This document shows positions 1 to 6,258 of a DNA stretch of 6,291 bases, piece after piece. The notes under the pieces are model-generated. The model was given only the letters and a program-made list of their open reading frames with translations. It did not search any database and was not told where the DNA came from. The position numbers and the translations under genes are program-made. Every line of letters starts with the position of its first letter. Positions within the stretch are counted from its first letter, which is position 1. Origin of the DNA: Spirochaeta sp. (GTDB taxonomy: Bacteria > Spirochaetota > Spirochaetia > Spirochaetales_E > Spirochaetaceae_B); assembly GCA_030590585.1 (NCBI GenBank), contig JAUUYD010000147.1:1-6291 (forward strand), written 5' to 3'.

Positions 1-291
1 AATAGGGAGGAAGAGATTGCCAGTTATTTGGGGCTGGCTCCAAGTGTTCATCATAGCGGAGAAAAGACTCCAAGAGGGCATCTGATGCCCGTTGGGCAAA
101 CACGTTTACGGTCTTTATTGGTTGAAGCTGCCTGGGTATGGCAAGCCAGAGATAACTATGCCAACAAGATGTATAATAAGTTGTTAAGCAGGACAGGAGT
201 TCCACAGAAAGCCATAACAGCTGTGGCAAGAAAGCTGGCGATAATTCTTTGGCGTTTGAGTATCGAACAGAGAGTTTATAGATCGGTTTAA
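1..291 (+). CDS. IS110-family transposase (RNA-guided DEDD/serine recombinase), C-terminal fragment
   Basis: The reading frame is open from base 1 to a TAA at 289-291, giving 96 residues of the Transposase_20 (IS116/IS110/IS902) domain; the N-terminal DEDD RuvC-like domain is off the left edge. The diagnostic motif begins LGLAPSVHHSG, then RGHLMPVGQTRLRSLLVEAA. The serine of the SG pair (codon 55-57) is the residue expected to act as nucleophile in this domain family. The rest, including a conserved KAITAVARKLA...ILW helix, matches the usual end of these proteins, so the C terminus looks intact and there is no frameshift in the visible part. Truncation is only by the window edge. Such enzymes excise and insert the element as a circular intermediate under the guidance of an element-encoded RNA. 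The family assignment is firm. Whether the full gene is intact cannot be seen. Confidence 0.92.
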   Translation, partial: NREEEIASYLGLAPSVHHSGEKTPRGHLMPVGQTRLRSLLVEAAWVWQARDNYANKMYNKLLSRTGVPQKAITAVARKLAIILWRLSIEQRVYRSV

Positions 292-294
292 AAA

Positions 295-425
295 TCTTTA
301 ACCTCGCGGGAAAGGTATTGCTACTTCGGGTAGCGTGAATATGATATGGCGAGGCTCTTTGTAACGTACCAGATTGGTACTTGGCGCAGTAAGGCGCGAA
401 TAAGATAGGGATAAACTCAAACCCA
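295..425 (+). ncRNA. Putative seekRNA / bridge-type guide RNA of the insertion sequence
   Basis: No gene lies between the transposase stop (291) and the next gene (484), but the DNA is rich in perfect hairpins. CCTCGC (302-307) pairs with GCGAGG (349-354). This stem encloses an internal loop (308-319 and 335-348) and an apical hairpin GCTAC (320-324)/GTAGC (330-334) with a TTCGG loop. A second hairpin is GTACC (366-370)/GGTAC (376-380), loop AGATT. A third is GCGC (384-387)/GCGC (394-397). A stem with a large internal loop capped by a small hairpin is what known bridge RNAs use for target or donor recognition. Bases 310-318 are complementary to 474-482, and 400-407 are identical to 469-476, as expected for guides reading the element-target junction. 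RNA ends and transcription are unknown; the limits given are those of the visible structure. Confidence 0.6.
302..354 (+). other. Stem with internal guide loop, candidate target-binding loop
   Basis: A 6-bp perfect outer stem (302-307 with 349-354) and a 5-bp apical stem (320-324 with 330-334) bracket an unpaired 12-base left strand (308-319) and 14-base right strand (335-348). In bridge RNAs the two unpaired strands of such a loop read the two halves of a DNA site. Here the left strand contains GAAAGGTAT (310-318), the exact reverse complement of the DNA just outside the predicted right end of the element (474-482). The right strand (335-348) has no match beside the right end, so if this is the target loop it should match the left flank, which is outside the window. 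Confidence 0.55.
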
Positions 426-453
426 TTGTTTTAAAAAGAAAAACGATCCACCC

Positions 454-459
454 TTGACA
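454..459 (+). promoter_or_regulatory. Outward-facing -35 box near the right end of the element
   Basis: A perfect TTGACA lies about 17 bases inside the predicted right end. Many insertion sequences that transpose as circles, including IS110-type elements, carry half a promoter at each end so that circularisation joins a -35 to a -10. A 17-base spacer would put the -10 at about 477-482, which in the integrated copy is flanking DNA (CCTTTC, not a -10) and in a circle would be the first bases of the left end. It is also the loop of a small hairpin: CACC (449-452) pairs with GGTG (460-463). The missing left end means the promoter cannot be confirmed. Confidence 0.4.
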
Positions 460-468
460 GGTGACCAC

Positions 469-482
469 ATAAGATACCTTTC
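469..482 (+). other. Predicted right junction of the element with its target
   Basis: ATAAGATA (469-476) repeats bases 400-407 of the putative guide RNA on the same strand. ATACCTTTC (474-482) is the reverse complement of guide bases 310-318. The two overlap on ATA (474-476), which would be the shared core where recombination happens. On this reading the element ends at about 473-476 and native flanking DNA starts right after it. The stop codon of the neighbouring minus-strand gene (484-486) is then outside the element, so the insertion did not alter that protein. The exact crossover base cannot be fixed without the left end or an empty site. Confidence 0.5.
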
Positions 483-483
483 A

Positions 484-2079
484 TTAGTTTGTAGGCAGGG
501 TTTTACGGTCAAACCTGGCAACTGTCAAAGGGCGGCCGTCTTTTCCGTAAGACCATCGGGTTAAAGCCGCTCCGGCGGCATCATCCACCGCTTGTTCATC
601 TATTCCGTAATGCCGTCTTTCGGTAACACGGCCGAAACCATCGTAATTCCAGACATAGATGGCAACACCCTCGGGATCGGCACGAAGCTGGCCGTAAAGA
701 CCGAACTGCCGCTGTTCACTCTTGCGGTTTTCGTCATCGTAATTCCACCGGTATTCAGCGATACCCTGTCGGTCTTCGGCAAATATATCAGACGCATCAA
801 AGTGGCGTTCCATCACTTTCAAACCATCTTTATCAAAGCCCCAGCGGTAGACAGCAACACCTGCCGTATCTTCGCTGAGATCTTCCCAGTCCCCATAACT
901 TGCAGCCTCAATGAGATTCCTTGAATCATCATAAACGTATCGATAACGGGCGATACCCCAGAGATCCTGCCTGGGTACATCATCGGTACCGAAAGAAGTA
1001 GCGGCTGTAATCAAACCGCGATCGTCATACTCCCACCTGTAGGATGCCATCCCGGAGTCATCCTCGGTTAAGAGGCCATTTTCATCCAGATTGAGCTGTT
1101 CAAGCTCATTGCCCTGGAAATGATGAATCCATTGATAGCTTGTAACCAGCGAAATATCCGTAGTGGGATTACCCGAGGGATCAAAATGTCTTTGTCTGAC
1201 AAGATTGCCGAAGGTATCATATTCCCACCGATAAACAGCTACACCATCAGCATCGGGGTGTAATTCCCCATCAATCCCGAAATGCCGTTCTTCAACAACA
1301 AGACCACCCTCATTATAGTCCCATTCCACCGCTGCCGAACCATCAACAGCTATGACGGAAAACCCGTCAGTATCAATTCGATCTTCCCTGAGAACCTCAC
1401 CGTTTTCATCCCTGGAAAAAAGATACCCGTGAACACCGTCATCAGAAGCTGTGGCGGCCTCAGTTTCCATGCTGTAATAACGCCGGCTTATCAATCTGTC
1501 AGCATCATCCCAGCGGTAATGAATTTCGGAAACGCCCCGAACATCTTCTATCCTTGCACCTGAGGCATCAAAAAACCTCACATTCCACCGGCGCCCGGAT
1601 TTATCCAGATCCCAGAGCCGTAAAGCAACACCGAACCTGTCAGCAATGAGGTTTCCAAAACGATCGTAATTAAAAGCGCCGACTGCCCGGCCGGAGTCAT
1701 CCAGTCGAATCCGCTTCGACCAAATACCTTGCTCATTTGATATGGGATTTCCCCGGGAATCGGTGAAACGCCAATGTACGTAGCCGGGTTCATAACTGAT
1801 CTCAATACGAGGTACACCATATACCGGATCGGCCAGTGAACGGCCGGATCGGTGATATTCCAGCTCTACCAATCTGCCGGCAGCGTCATAACTGAATCGA
1901 TAGGAATTCGTTACAGCTGCATCAGAGGGTTCTATCCTGCCTTGCCCCGCTATTCGTTCAAAGGCATCAATCTCAATTCGCCGATACCAGGCTTCAGATG
2001 CATTTAAAAGCGCCGCTGCCAGGAAAAATAGAAGGATGGTCCCAAAAAGGGTTTTATGTCGGGAATTAATTCTCATCAT
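484..2079 (-). CDS. Exported protein of about fifteen 32-residue YD/RHS-like repeats
   Basis: A 531-residue protein. Residues 1-30 form a signal peptide (basic start, hydrophobic LFGTILLFFLAAALL, then NASEA), so it should be exported; no later membrane segment or lipobox is visible. From about residue 55 to the end it consists of YD/RHS-like repeats. Units start at residues 88, 118, 150, 182, 215, 247, 279, 311, 343, 375, 407, 439, 471 and 503, nearly all exactly 32 apart. The consensus is roughly GVAxYRWxYDxxGxxx, then an ERRHFGxDG segment. N-terminal units are more diverged than those after 247. There is no RHS core, toxin tip or enzyme domain, so it is probably a binding or structural repeat protein rather than a polymorphic toxin. 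The start is one of two adjacent ATGs (2079 or 2076) with no clear ribosome-binding site. It is last in the minus-strand series, 46 bp after the PH-domain gene. Specific function unknown. Confidence 0.85.
   Translation of the reverse strand: MMRINSRHKTLFGTILLFFLAAALLNASEAWYRRIEIDAFERIAGQGRIEPSDAAVTNSYRFSYDAAGRLVELEYHRSGRSLADPVYGVPRIEISYEPGYVHWRFTDSRGNPISNEQGIWSKRIRLDDSGRAVGAFNYDRFGNLIADRFGVALRLWDLDKSGRRWNVRFFDASGARIEDVRGVSEIHYRWDDADRLISRRYYSMETEAATASDDGVHGYLFSRDENGEVLREDRIDTDGFSVIAVDGSAAVEWDYNEGGLVVEERHFGIDGELHPDADGVAVYRWEYDTFGNLVRQRHFDPSGNPTTDISLVTSYQWIHHFQGNELEQLNLDENGLLTEDDSGMASYRWEYDDRGLITAATSFGTDDVPRQDLWGIARYRYVYDDSRNLIEAASYGDWEDLSEDTAGVAVYRWGFDKDGLKVMERHFDASDIFAEDRQGIAEYRWNYDDENRKSEQRQFGLYGQLRADPEGVAIYVWNYDGFGRVTERRHYGIDEQAVDDAAGAALTRWSYGKDGRPLTVARFDRKTLPTN
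487..1818 (-). repeat. Degenerate tandem array of 96-bp units encoding 32-residue repeats
   Basis: Fourteen successive protein units (residues 88-530) correspond to 96-bp steps in the DNA; only two units deviate (90 and 99 bp). The period is conserved far better than the base sequence, so the units are old duplications held in register by protein structure rather than recent slippage. Glycine at position 1, aromatic residues at 5 and 7, YD at 9-10 and aromatic residue plus D/G at 21-22 are the best-kept positions. The last unit stops three residues short of a full period. Confidence 0.8.
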
Positions 2080-2125
2080 TCAGATAATCGGCAACAGGAT
2101 GTGCTCATCTGAGAGAAGACGGGAA

Positions 2126-3664
2126 TTATGAACCTCTAATCTGATCCAGAGCTTCGGCAAAGCGGGTTAAATCCTCTTTCCGCTGCTCCCGTAAAGCTGT
2201 ATCCCGGCGCCGAAGTTCTTCCTCTCTGTAACGAAACAGGGTTTTCTGCACTTTCCAGGGCCTTGAGACATTTTGAAAGACCGTATCGGCGGCACCTCCT
2301 GCAGTCACCAGGATGACATCCCCGAATCGAAACAGGAACGGCATCAGACCTTTCTGCTCCGTTCTGATATTTTGAACTGAAACCAACTCCACCTGCCGCC
2401 GTGATTCCTTCAGACCCAGTGGTTTGCGGTACAGATCCACCGCATATCCTCCAGTTACCTGGAAGATATCATTACGCCAGTCTTCAAAACGATAGAGTGC
2501 CCAGAGTATCGGCAGTATGGAAGAAGCCAATATATATTCTCCAGGTATCGATAACAATCCGGTAAAAATATCAACACCCAGGATTGGTATCAAGGCAATA
2601 AGAACCGGCAGAACCAGTCGCCCTGAGAGAACCGCAGGGCTCTTACGGAACCGAATTCCATCAAGCGCTGTAAACCCGTTATTCTGCTTCAGGCCGGAGT
2701 CCCTGATTTTCCTTGCTGCTGCGGCTCCAAGTCCGTTCTCCTCAAGAGTTCTTCTGATAGCTTCCCTCTCCCGCCCCTTCATCCTCTCCGATACAATCTT
2801 CTGATTGGCCAGTATTTTCATACGCAGGGCTTCAGGTTTAAGTACATCCCGAAAAATCAGCTCTCCACCAATAGCCGAAGTTTTAACAATAACTGTTCCA
2901 ATATTCATCAATCGCCTTAAAATACCGTTTTTCCCGGTTTCCACCCCTTGAATCTTGTCGATGGGGACATGACGGCTCTCTACAATAAAACGTCCCCAGT
3001 CAAAGGTTCTCGAGCTGACAGAGTCAGCCTCAACTCCGTATTCCCGAGTCATGCGTTTCAAAAGAAACACAATAAACCATCCCAGGAACAGGGCAGGAGC
3101 TATCAGAAACAGCATTTCAGGTAAAATCTCCGACGAAAGGGAGACAATATACAGTAGGCCGCTGAAGGGAATTGTGAAAAACAGGCCCAGAAGGGACGGC
3201 CGCATCGACGCTCTAATTCGTTTGTGAGACCTTCCGGATCCGGTGGAAACCGGAAGATTAGCAGCCAAGCCGGATATGAGATTACCGTCGGCATCCCGAA
3301 CAGGATAGAGCGATTTCATGAGACTTGAAGATGAAGATACCAGGGAAAGAAAAGTCTCTCTCGGCCAGCAAAGCCAACGTGAAAGCTCTGCTGCTGCCAG
3401 GGAAGATTCCAGAGGATGGGGTTTAACCAACCGGTCCTCACCCCAGAGGTCACCTGGCAGCCAGCGCTTCATGGAACCATTCCCCACATCGCTTTCCAGC
3501 CTGCCTTCAAGAAGTAGTATGAGTTCATCTCCTGAATCTCCAGGATGAAATAATATGGTTCCCGAAGGTGCCTCCCAGAGCTCTGAAGCCTTCATTATTC
3601 TATCCCTGTCAGATTCACTGAGACGAAGAAATACCGGGTGATCGGGAAGCTTATCAGGGTTCAT
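2126..3664 (-). CDS. Membrane protein with cyclic-nucleotide-binding-like domain and two bacterial PH domains
   Basis: A 512-residue protein. Residues 1-115 have the CNBD/CRP beta-roll pattern: GTILFHPGDSGDELILLLEG, then LPGDLWGE. The usual arginine after the GE helix (RxA/RSA) that holds the cyclic nucleotide phosphate is replaced by ESSLAA near residues 86-91, so ligand binding is doubtful. Two membrane segments follow (about 155-176 and 182-203). A YdbS-like bacterial PH domain spans about 207-290 (REYGVEADSVSSRTF...VPIDKIQGVETGKNGILRRL). Two more membrane segments lie at about 346-366 and 375-392, then a second PH domain at about 398-480 (VELVSVQNIRTEQKGLMPF...GDVILVTAG) and a charged C-terminal helix. 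Membrane segments before each PH copy suggest an internal duplication. The ATG is preceded directly by GAAGGG, unusually close for a ribosome-binding site. It starts 21 bp after the permease gene, so co-transcription is likely. The architecture is clear; the biological role is not. Confidence 0.85.
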   Translation of the reverse strand: MNPDKLPDHPVFLRLSESDRDRIMKASELWEAPSGTILFHPGDSGDELILLLEGRLESDVGNGSMKRWLPGDLWGEDRLVKPHPLESSLAAAELSRWLCWPRETFLSLVSSSSSLMKSLYPVRDADGNLISGLAANLPVSTGSGRSHKRIRASMRPSLLGLFFTIPFSGLLYIVSLSSEILPEMLFLIAPALFLGWFIVFLLKRMTREYGVEADSVSSRTFDWGRFIVESRHVPIDKIQGVETGKNGILRRLMNIGTVIVKTSAIGGELIFRDVLKPEALRMKILANQKIVSERMKGREREAIRRTLEENGLGAAAARKIRDSGLKQNNGFTALDGIRFRKSPAVLSGRLVLPVLIALIPILGVDIFTGLLSIPGEYILASSILPILWALYRFEDWRNDIFQVTGGYAVDLYRKPLGLKESRRQVELVSVQNIRTEQKGLMPFLFRFGDVILVTAGGAADTVFQNVSRPWKVQKTLFRYREEELRRRDTALREQRKEDLTRFAEALDQIRGS

Positions 3665-3685
3665 CCCTTCGAATATCGGCCTGAA

Positions 3686-4630
3686 TTACTTTACCTTGAG
3701 ACTGCCCCCCCGGCGTCTCCGCTTCCAGGCTGTTAAAATAAGGCTCCACAAATCCGAAACCACAATTCCGCCAAGAATAAGAACTGCTCCTGCAATTTCC
3801 CTTGAACTCATGCCTGAGCTGAATGCAAACCAACCGATCAGTGCGGCAAATACCGGCTCCAGCGCATAAATCAATACGGCTCGCAGCGGGGTGAGGCGGC
3901 GTTGAAACCAATTCATCAATGCCAGAGCCAGAACACTGCCGAAAAGGACAAGATAAAGCATAGCACCGGCCAAGCGCCAGGAGAGGATAAGCACCGGCGT
4001 TTCAACAAAGGGAAACAGAGCCAGAGCAAGTACCCCGCAGAAAAGCATCTGAAGAATTGTCAGTACTGCCGGATGACAATCCCTTGCGGCTCTGTCCAGC
4101 AGCACAATATAAAAGGCATAACCCAGAGCGCCGAGAAGAGAATAAAGATCGCCTTTATTCATACCGTTTTTTATTACCCCGCCGGAAATTGCATCTGTGA
4201 TAAGGGAAAGACCCAGAAAAACGACAACAAGTCCCAGCAGGTTTCCCAATCCGGGCCGCTTCCCGAGGATGAAAAATTGAAGGAATGGAACAAAGAGTGC
4301 AAAGGAATACGTGATGAAACCGGAGCGTGCGACTGAGGTATACTTGAGTCCGATGGTTTGTCCGGCATAGCCGGCGAGCATTGCCAATCCGATAGCAAAA
4401 CCCCAGAGCCAGGCTGCCGGTGTAAATAAGCTCCCACCGCCGGCACGCTGATTTGTCGAGGTACCCCGCATGAGGATGGGCCAGGCCAGGGCTGCTGCCA
4501 GAATAAAGCGGATACCAACCATCAATATCGGAGAAATATCAGCCAGAGCTCCCTTGATAACCGCAAAGGTACCGCCCCAGATGAGTGTTGTAAGAACAAG
4601 CAGGCTTTCCGCCCGGACATCACGCTTCAT
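3686..4630 (-). CDS. EamA/DMT-superfamily permease
   Basis: A 314-residue polytopic protein with the typical ten hydrophobic segments of the drug/metabolite transporter superfamily, arranged as two EamA halves (about 8-145 and 160-293). The first half opens with the family signature LTTLIWGGTFAVIKGAL and continues with the R-FILAAALAWP helix. The second half contains AVLIYALEPVFAALIGW, the usual conserved helix before the last hairpin, and GAVLILGGIVVSD. A basic tail (KRRRRGGSLKVK) fits a cytoplasmic C terminus. Length is normal and no frameshift is seen. Family members export or import amino acids, nucleotides or other small metabolites; the substrate cannot be read from sequence. The ATG has no strong ribosome-binding site (GGGGCTAATTTAATTGGCCT upstream). 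It follows a 116-bp gap, so it may open its own transcript with the PH-domain and repeat genes. Confidence 0.92.
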   Translation of the reverse strand: MKRDVRAESLLVLTTLIWGGTFAVIKGALADISPILMVGIRFILAAALAWPILMRGTSTNQRAGGGSLFTPAAWLWGFAIGLAMLAGYAGQTIGLKYTSVARSGFITYSFALFVPFLQFFILGKRPGLGNLLGLVVVFLGLSLITDAISGGVIKNGMNKGDLYSLLGALGYAFYIVLLDRAARDCHPAVLTILQMLFCGVLALALFPFVETPVLILSWRLAGAMLYLVLFGSVLALALMNWFQRRLTPLRAVLIYALEPVFAALIGWFAFSSGMSSREIAGAVLILGGIVVSDLWSLILTAWKRRRRGGSLKVK

Positions 4631-4746
4631 AGGCCAATTAAATTAGCCCCGAATCCCTTATCGTTGCCAGCAGAAAATCATGTTTCCCGGTAATTCTTCA
4701 AGAATCCCCCGAAAAAGAGAGAATAGATACCTTTTCAGGAGAATTT
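4631..4746 (-). other. 116-bp intergenic gap, candidate promoter region for the permease gene
   Basis: This is the only large gap between the minus-strand genes. It holds a 13-base perfect inverted repeat (4693-4705) and a 10-base sequence, AGATACCTTT (4725-4734), that also occurs at the insertion-sequence junction (472-481). No convincing paired -35/-10 boxes or stem plus T-run terminator could be picked out on the minus strand, so its promoter role is inferred from position only. Confidence 0.3.
4693..4705. repeat. Short perfect palindrome in the intergenic gap
   Basis: ATTCTT (4693-4698) and AAGAAT (4700-4705) form an inverted repeat around a single C, about 63 bp upstream of the permease start. 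No T-run follows on either strand, so a rho-independent terminator is unlikely. A dimeric regulator site is possible but no known operator was recognised. Confidence 0.3.
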
Positions 4747-5250
4747 TTATAGTTTCGGTTCCTTCAGGGATAGCGGTTCATCAAGAATGACAGACCAGAT
4801 CATGCCTTGCGCAAGAGGTGATAATTCCTTGAAGCGTTCTGAAAAAGGCTTCCTGTCATCATTCTCATAAAGCTCCGGCCTGTCATATTTTTCCACGAGT
4901 CTTTTACCCTGAGTATCTGCAGATACCGGATGGGTAATAACTTTGGACTTTTCGACTTTTACAACTTTCGCGGCTTTCTTCAGGGATGGCTGGACTGAGC
5001 CGGCGGATAATCGCAGCTTTTCCTCCAGGCGGTGAAACCGGTTTGTGATTGTTCCCTCCGCCTGTTTCATCCGCCCTGTCCGTATTTTCTGTCCTGCCGA
5101 TTTTGTGGGTGATTCGGCTGTTTTGTTTCCAGTCTTTTCCCGGGAGGTCTTTTCTCTAGAGGTTTTCCTCCTGGAAACTATCCGCATCACCCAGATAATG
5201 GCGAAGACAACAGGAAGAACACCGAAAAGGTTATCGATTATACCGCTCAC
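4747..5250 (-). CDS. Small membrane-anchored basic protein next to FloA, function unknown
   Basis: A 167-residue protein. Residues 4-24 are a single membrane segment (IIDNLFGVLPVVFAIIWVM) followed at once by a long basic, low-complexity region (about 26-120) with a direct TSREK-TSREK duplication and many Lys/Arg, giving an N-in-membrane, soluble-tail topology. The C-terminal 30 residues look conserved: FSERFKELSPLAQGMIWSVI, then LDEPLSLKEP, which resembles the short C-terminal helix ending in an ILGPP-type motif seen in uncharacterised bacterial proteins. It starts at GTG (5250), only 3 bp after the floA stop, so translation is probably coupled; a purine-rich AGGGGACGGACGAA lies in the end of floA. 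A role tied to flotillin is suggested by context only. Not a recognised family; a homologue of Bacillus YqfB is not evident. Confidence 0.75.
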   Translation of the reverse strand: MSGIIDNLFGVLPVVFAIIWVMRIVSRRKTSREKTSREKTGNKTAESPTKSAGQKIRTGRMKQAEGTITNRFHRLEEKLRLSAGSVQPSLKKAAKVVKVEKSKVITHPVSADTQGKRLVEKYDRPELYENDDRKPFSERFKELSPLAQGMIWSVILDEPLSLKEPKL

Positions 5251-5253
5251 GAT

Positions 5254-6258
5254 CTATTCGTCCGTCCCCTTGGGTTTGGTTTGATCGCCCAGGCTTTTTC
5301 TCATATCGGTATCGGCCTGAAGATTCCGCAGCCGATAGTAGTCCATGATACCCAGATTGCCGTCTCTGAAGGATTGGGCTATAGCCTGGGGAATCTCAGC
5401 CTCGGCAAGAACAACCTTGGCTCTGTTCTCCTGAACTTCGGCCATCATCTCCTGTTCCCTGGCTCTGGCAGCGGCCCGGCGTTGTTCGGCCTCGGCCTGG
5501 AATCGGCGAAGATCGGCTTCAGCCTGATCGGCCTGGAGTTTGGCACCGATGTTGGAACCGACATCGATATCGGCAATATCGATGGACAGAATCTCAAAGG
5601 CCGTACCGGCATCCAGTCCTTTTTCCAGAACCCTCTTGGATATATTGTCCGGATTCTCAAGAACATCCTTGTATGTGCCGGCAGAACCGATGGTAGTGAC
5701 GATTCCCTCTCCAACTCTGGCGATGATGGTTTCCTCCGAAGCACCGCCGATAAGAGCATCAATATTCACCCTTACCGTCACACGGGCTTTAGCCTTGAGC
5801 TGTATACCGTCCTTGGCCACAGCATCGATGGTCAGCTTGCCGGTTTCAGGATTGGGACAGTCGATGACTTTTGGATTCACGCTGGTTTTTACAGCATCAA
5901 GGACATCGCGGCCTGCAAGATCGATGGCTGCCGCACGCTCGAAGGGCAGCTCTATTTGAGCTTTGGCCGCCGCTATCAGAGCCCGTGACACACGAACCAC
6001 ATCACCACCGGTAAGAAAGTGGGTTTCCAGCAGGTCCGTATGGATGGGCATACCGCCTTTCACAAGCATAATCCGGCTGTCGACGATAACCCTGGCATTC
6101 ACCTTTCGAATCCACATCCCCACCAGACGGCCCAGACCTACCGAAGCACCTGATACCAGGGCTCGAAGCCACAGACCGAAAAATTTGAGCAGTATGATGA
6201 CAAAAAAGAGTGCCAGCACTGCTGCGATTGCATAAAGAACGAATATAAAAATTCCCAT
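5254..6258 (-). CDS. floA: Flotillin-like protein FloA (SPFH-domain membrane scaffold)
   Basis: A 334-residue protein, close to the roughly 330 of Bacillus FloA (YqfA/UPF0365). Residues 4-28 are hydrophobic and a second weakly hydrophobic stretch (about 31-50, [18 protein letters not shown]) completes the membrane-inserted N terminus; both are typical of FloA. The SPFH core follows, with family hallmarks [53 protein letters not shown] and [18 protein letters not shown]. Residues about 237-285 form an Ala/Glu/Arg-rich coiled coil ([20 protein letters not shown]), used for oligomerisation, then the conserved [19 protein letters not shown]. FloA forms detergent-resistant membrane assemblies that organise membrane proteins and fluidity. 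The ATG start is supported by AGGGAGG 4 bases upstream and overlaps the stop of a possible preceding gene. It is followed 3 bp later by the small membrane protein gene. Assignment is secure. Confidence 0.97.
   Translation of the reverse strand: MGIFIFVLYAIAAVLALFFVIILLKFFGLWLRALVSGASVGLGRLVGMWIRKVNARVIVDSRIMLVKGGMPIHTDLLETHFLTGGDVVRVSRALIAAAKAQIELPFERAAAIDLAGRDVLDAVKTSVNPKVIDCPNPETGKLTIDAVAKDGIQLKAKARVTVRVNIDALIGGASEETIIARVGEGIVTTIGSAGTYKDVLENPDNISKRVLEKGLDAGTAFEILSIDIADIDVGSNIGAKLQADQAEADLRRFQAEAEQRRAAARAREQEMMAEVQENRAKVVLAEAEIPQAIAQSFRDGNLGIMDYYRLRNLQADTDMRKSLGDQTKPKGTDE

Larger units (their letters stand above)
1..476 (+). mobile_element. 3' part of an IS110-superfamily insertion sequence, probably IS1111 group
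   Basis: The stretch holds the C-terminal part of an IS110/IS116-type transposase followed by a structured non-coding tail. A transposase upstream of a long downstream non-coding segment is the layout of the IS1111 group; in the IS110 group the guide RNA lies upstream of the gene. The left end is outside the window. The right end is placed near 473-476 because two short guide-like segments of the non-coding tail match DNA on either side of that point (469-476 and 474-482). These elements normally lack terminal inverted repeats and target duplications, so the boundary cannot be confirmed that way. The element reads opposite to all neighbouring genes and looks more AT-rich than they do, consistent with acquisition. 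The family is secure; the group and the exact boundary are inferred. Confidence 0.8.

Noticed and set aside
454..475. Complete promoter TTGACA (454-459) with TAAGAT (470-475)
   Set aside because: The spacer is only 10 bases, too short for a sigma-70 promoter; a half-promoter completed on circularisation fits better.
592..924. Plus-strand frames opposite the repeat-protein gene
   Set aside because: They arise from the periodic composition of the 96-bp repeats on the other strand; the minus-strand frame has a signal peptide and regular repeats.
487..1818. CRISPR array, suggested by the regular spacing
   Set aside because: The 96-bp period is coding, the units are degenerate throughout, and there are no identical short repeats separated by unique spacers.
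484..2079. Polymorphic RHS toxin with a downstream immunity gene
   Set aside because: There is no RHS core box, no variable toxin tip after the repeats, and no immunity-like gene next to it; the 3' neighbour is the insertion sequence.
3902..4336. Plus-strand open frame of 144 codons opposite the permease gene
   Set aside because: It lies wholly inside the well-supported EamA permease on the other strand, and its Lys/Gln-rich product resembles nothing known.
4693..4705. Rho-independent terminator in the gap after the small membrane protein gene
   Set aside because: The palindrome is AT-rich with a one-base centre and no T-run follows it on either strand.
5281..5988. Long plus-strand open frame (235 codons) opposite floA
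   Set aside because: It is the antisense shadow of the strongly conserved floA gene. Its product has no recognisable domain and no supporting start signal.
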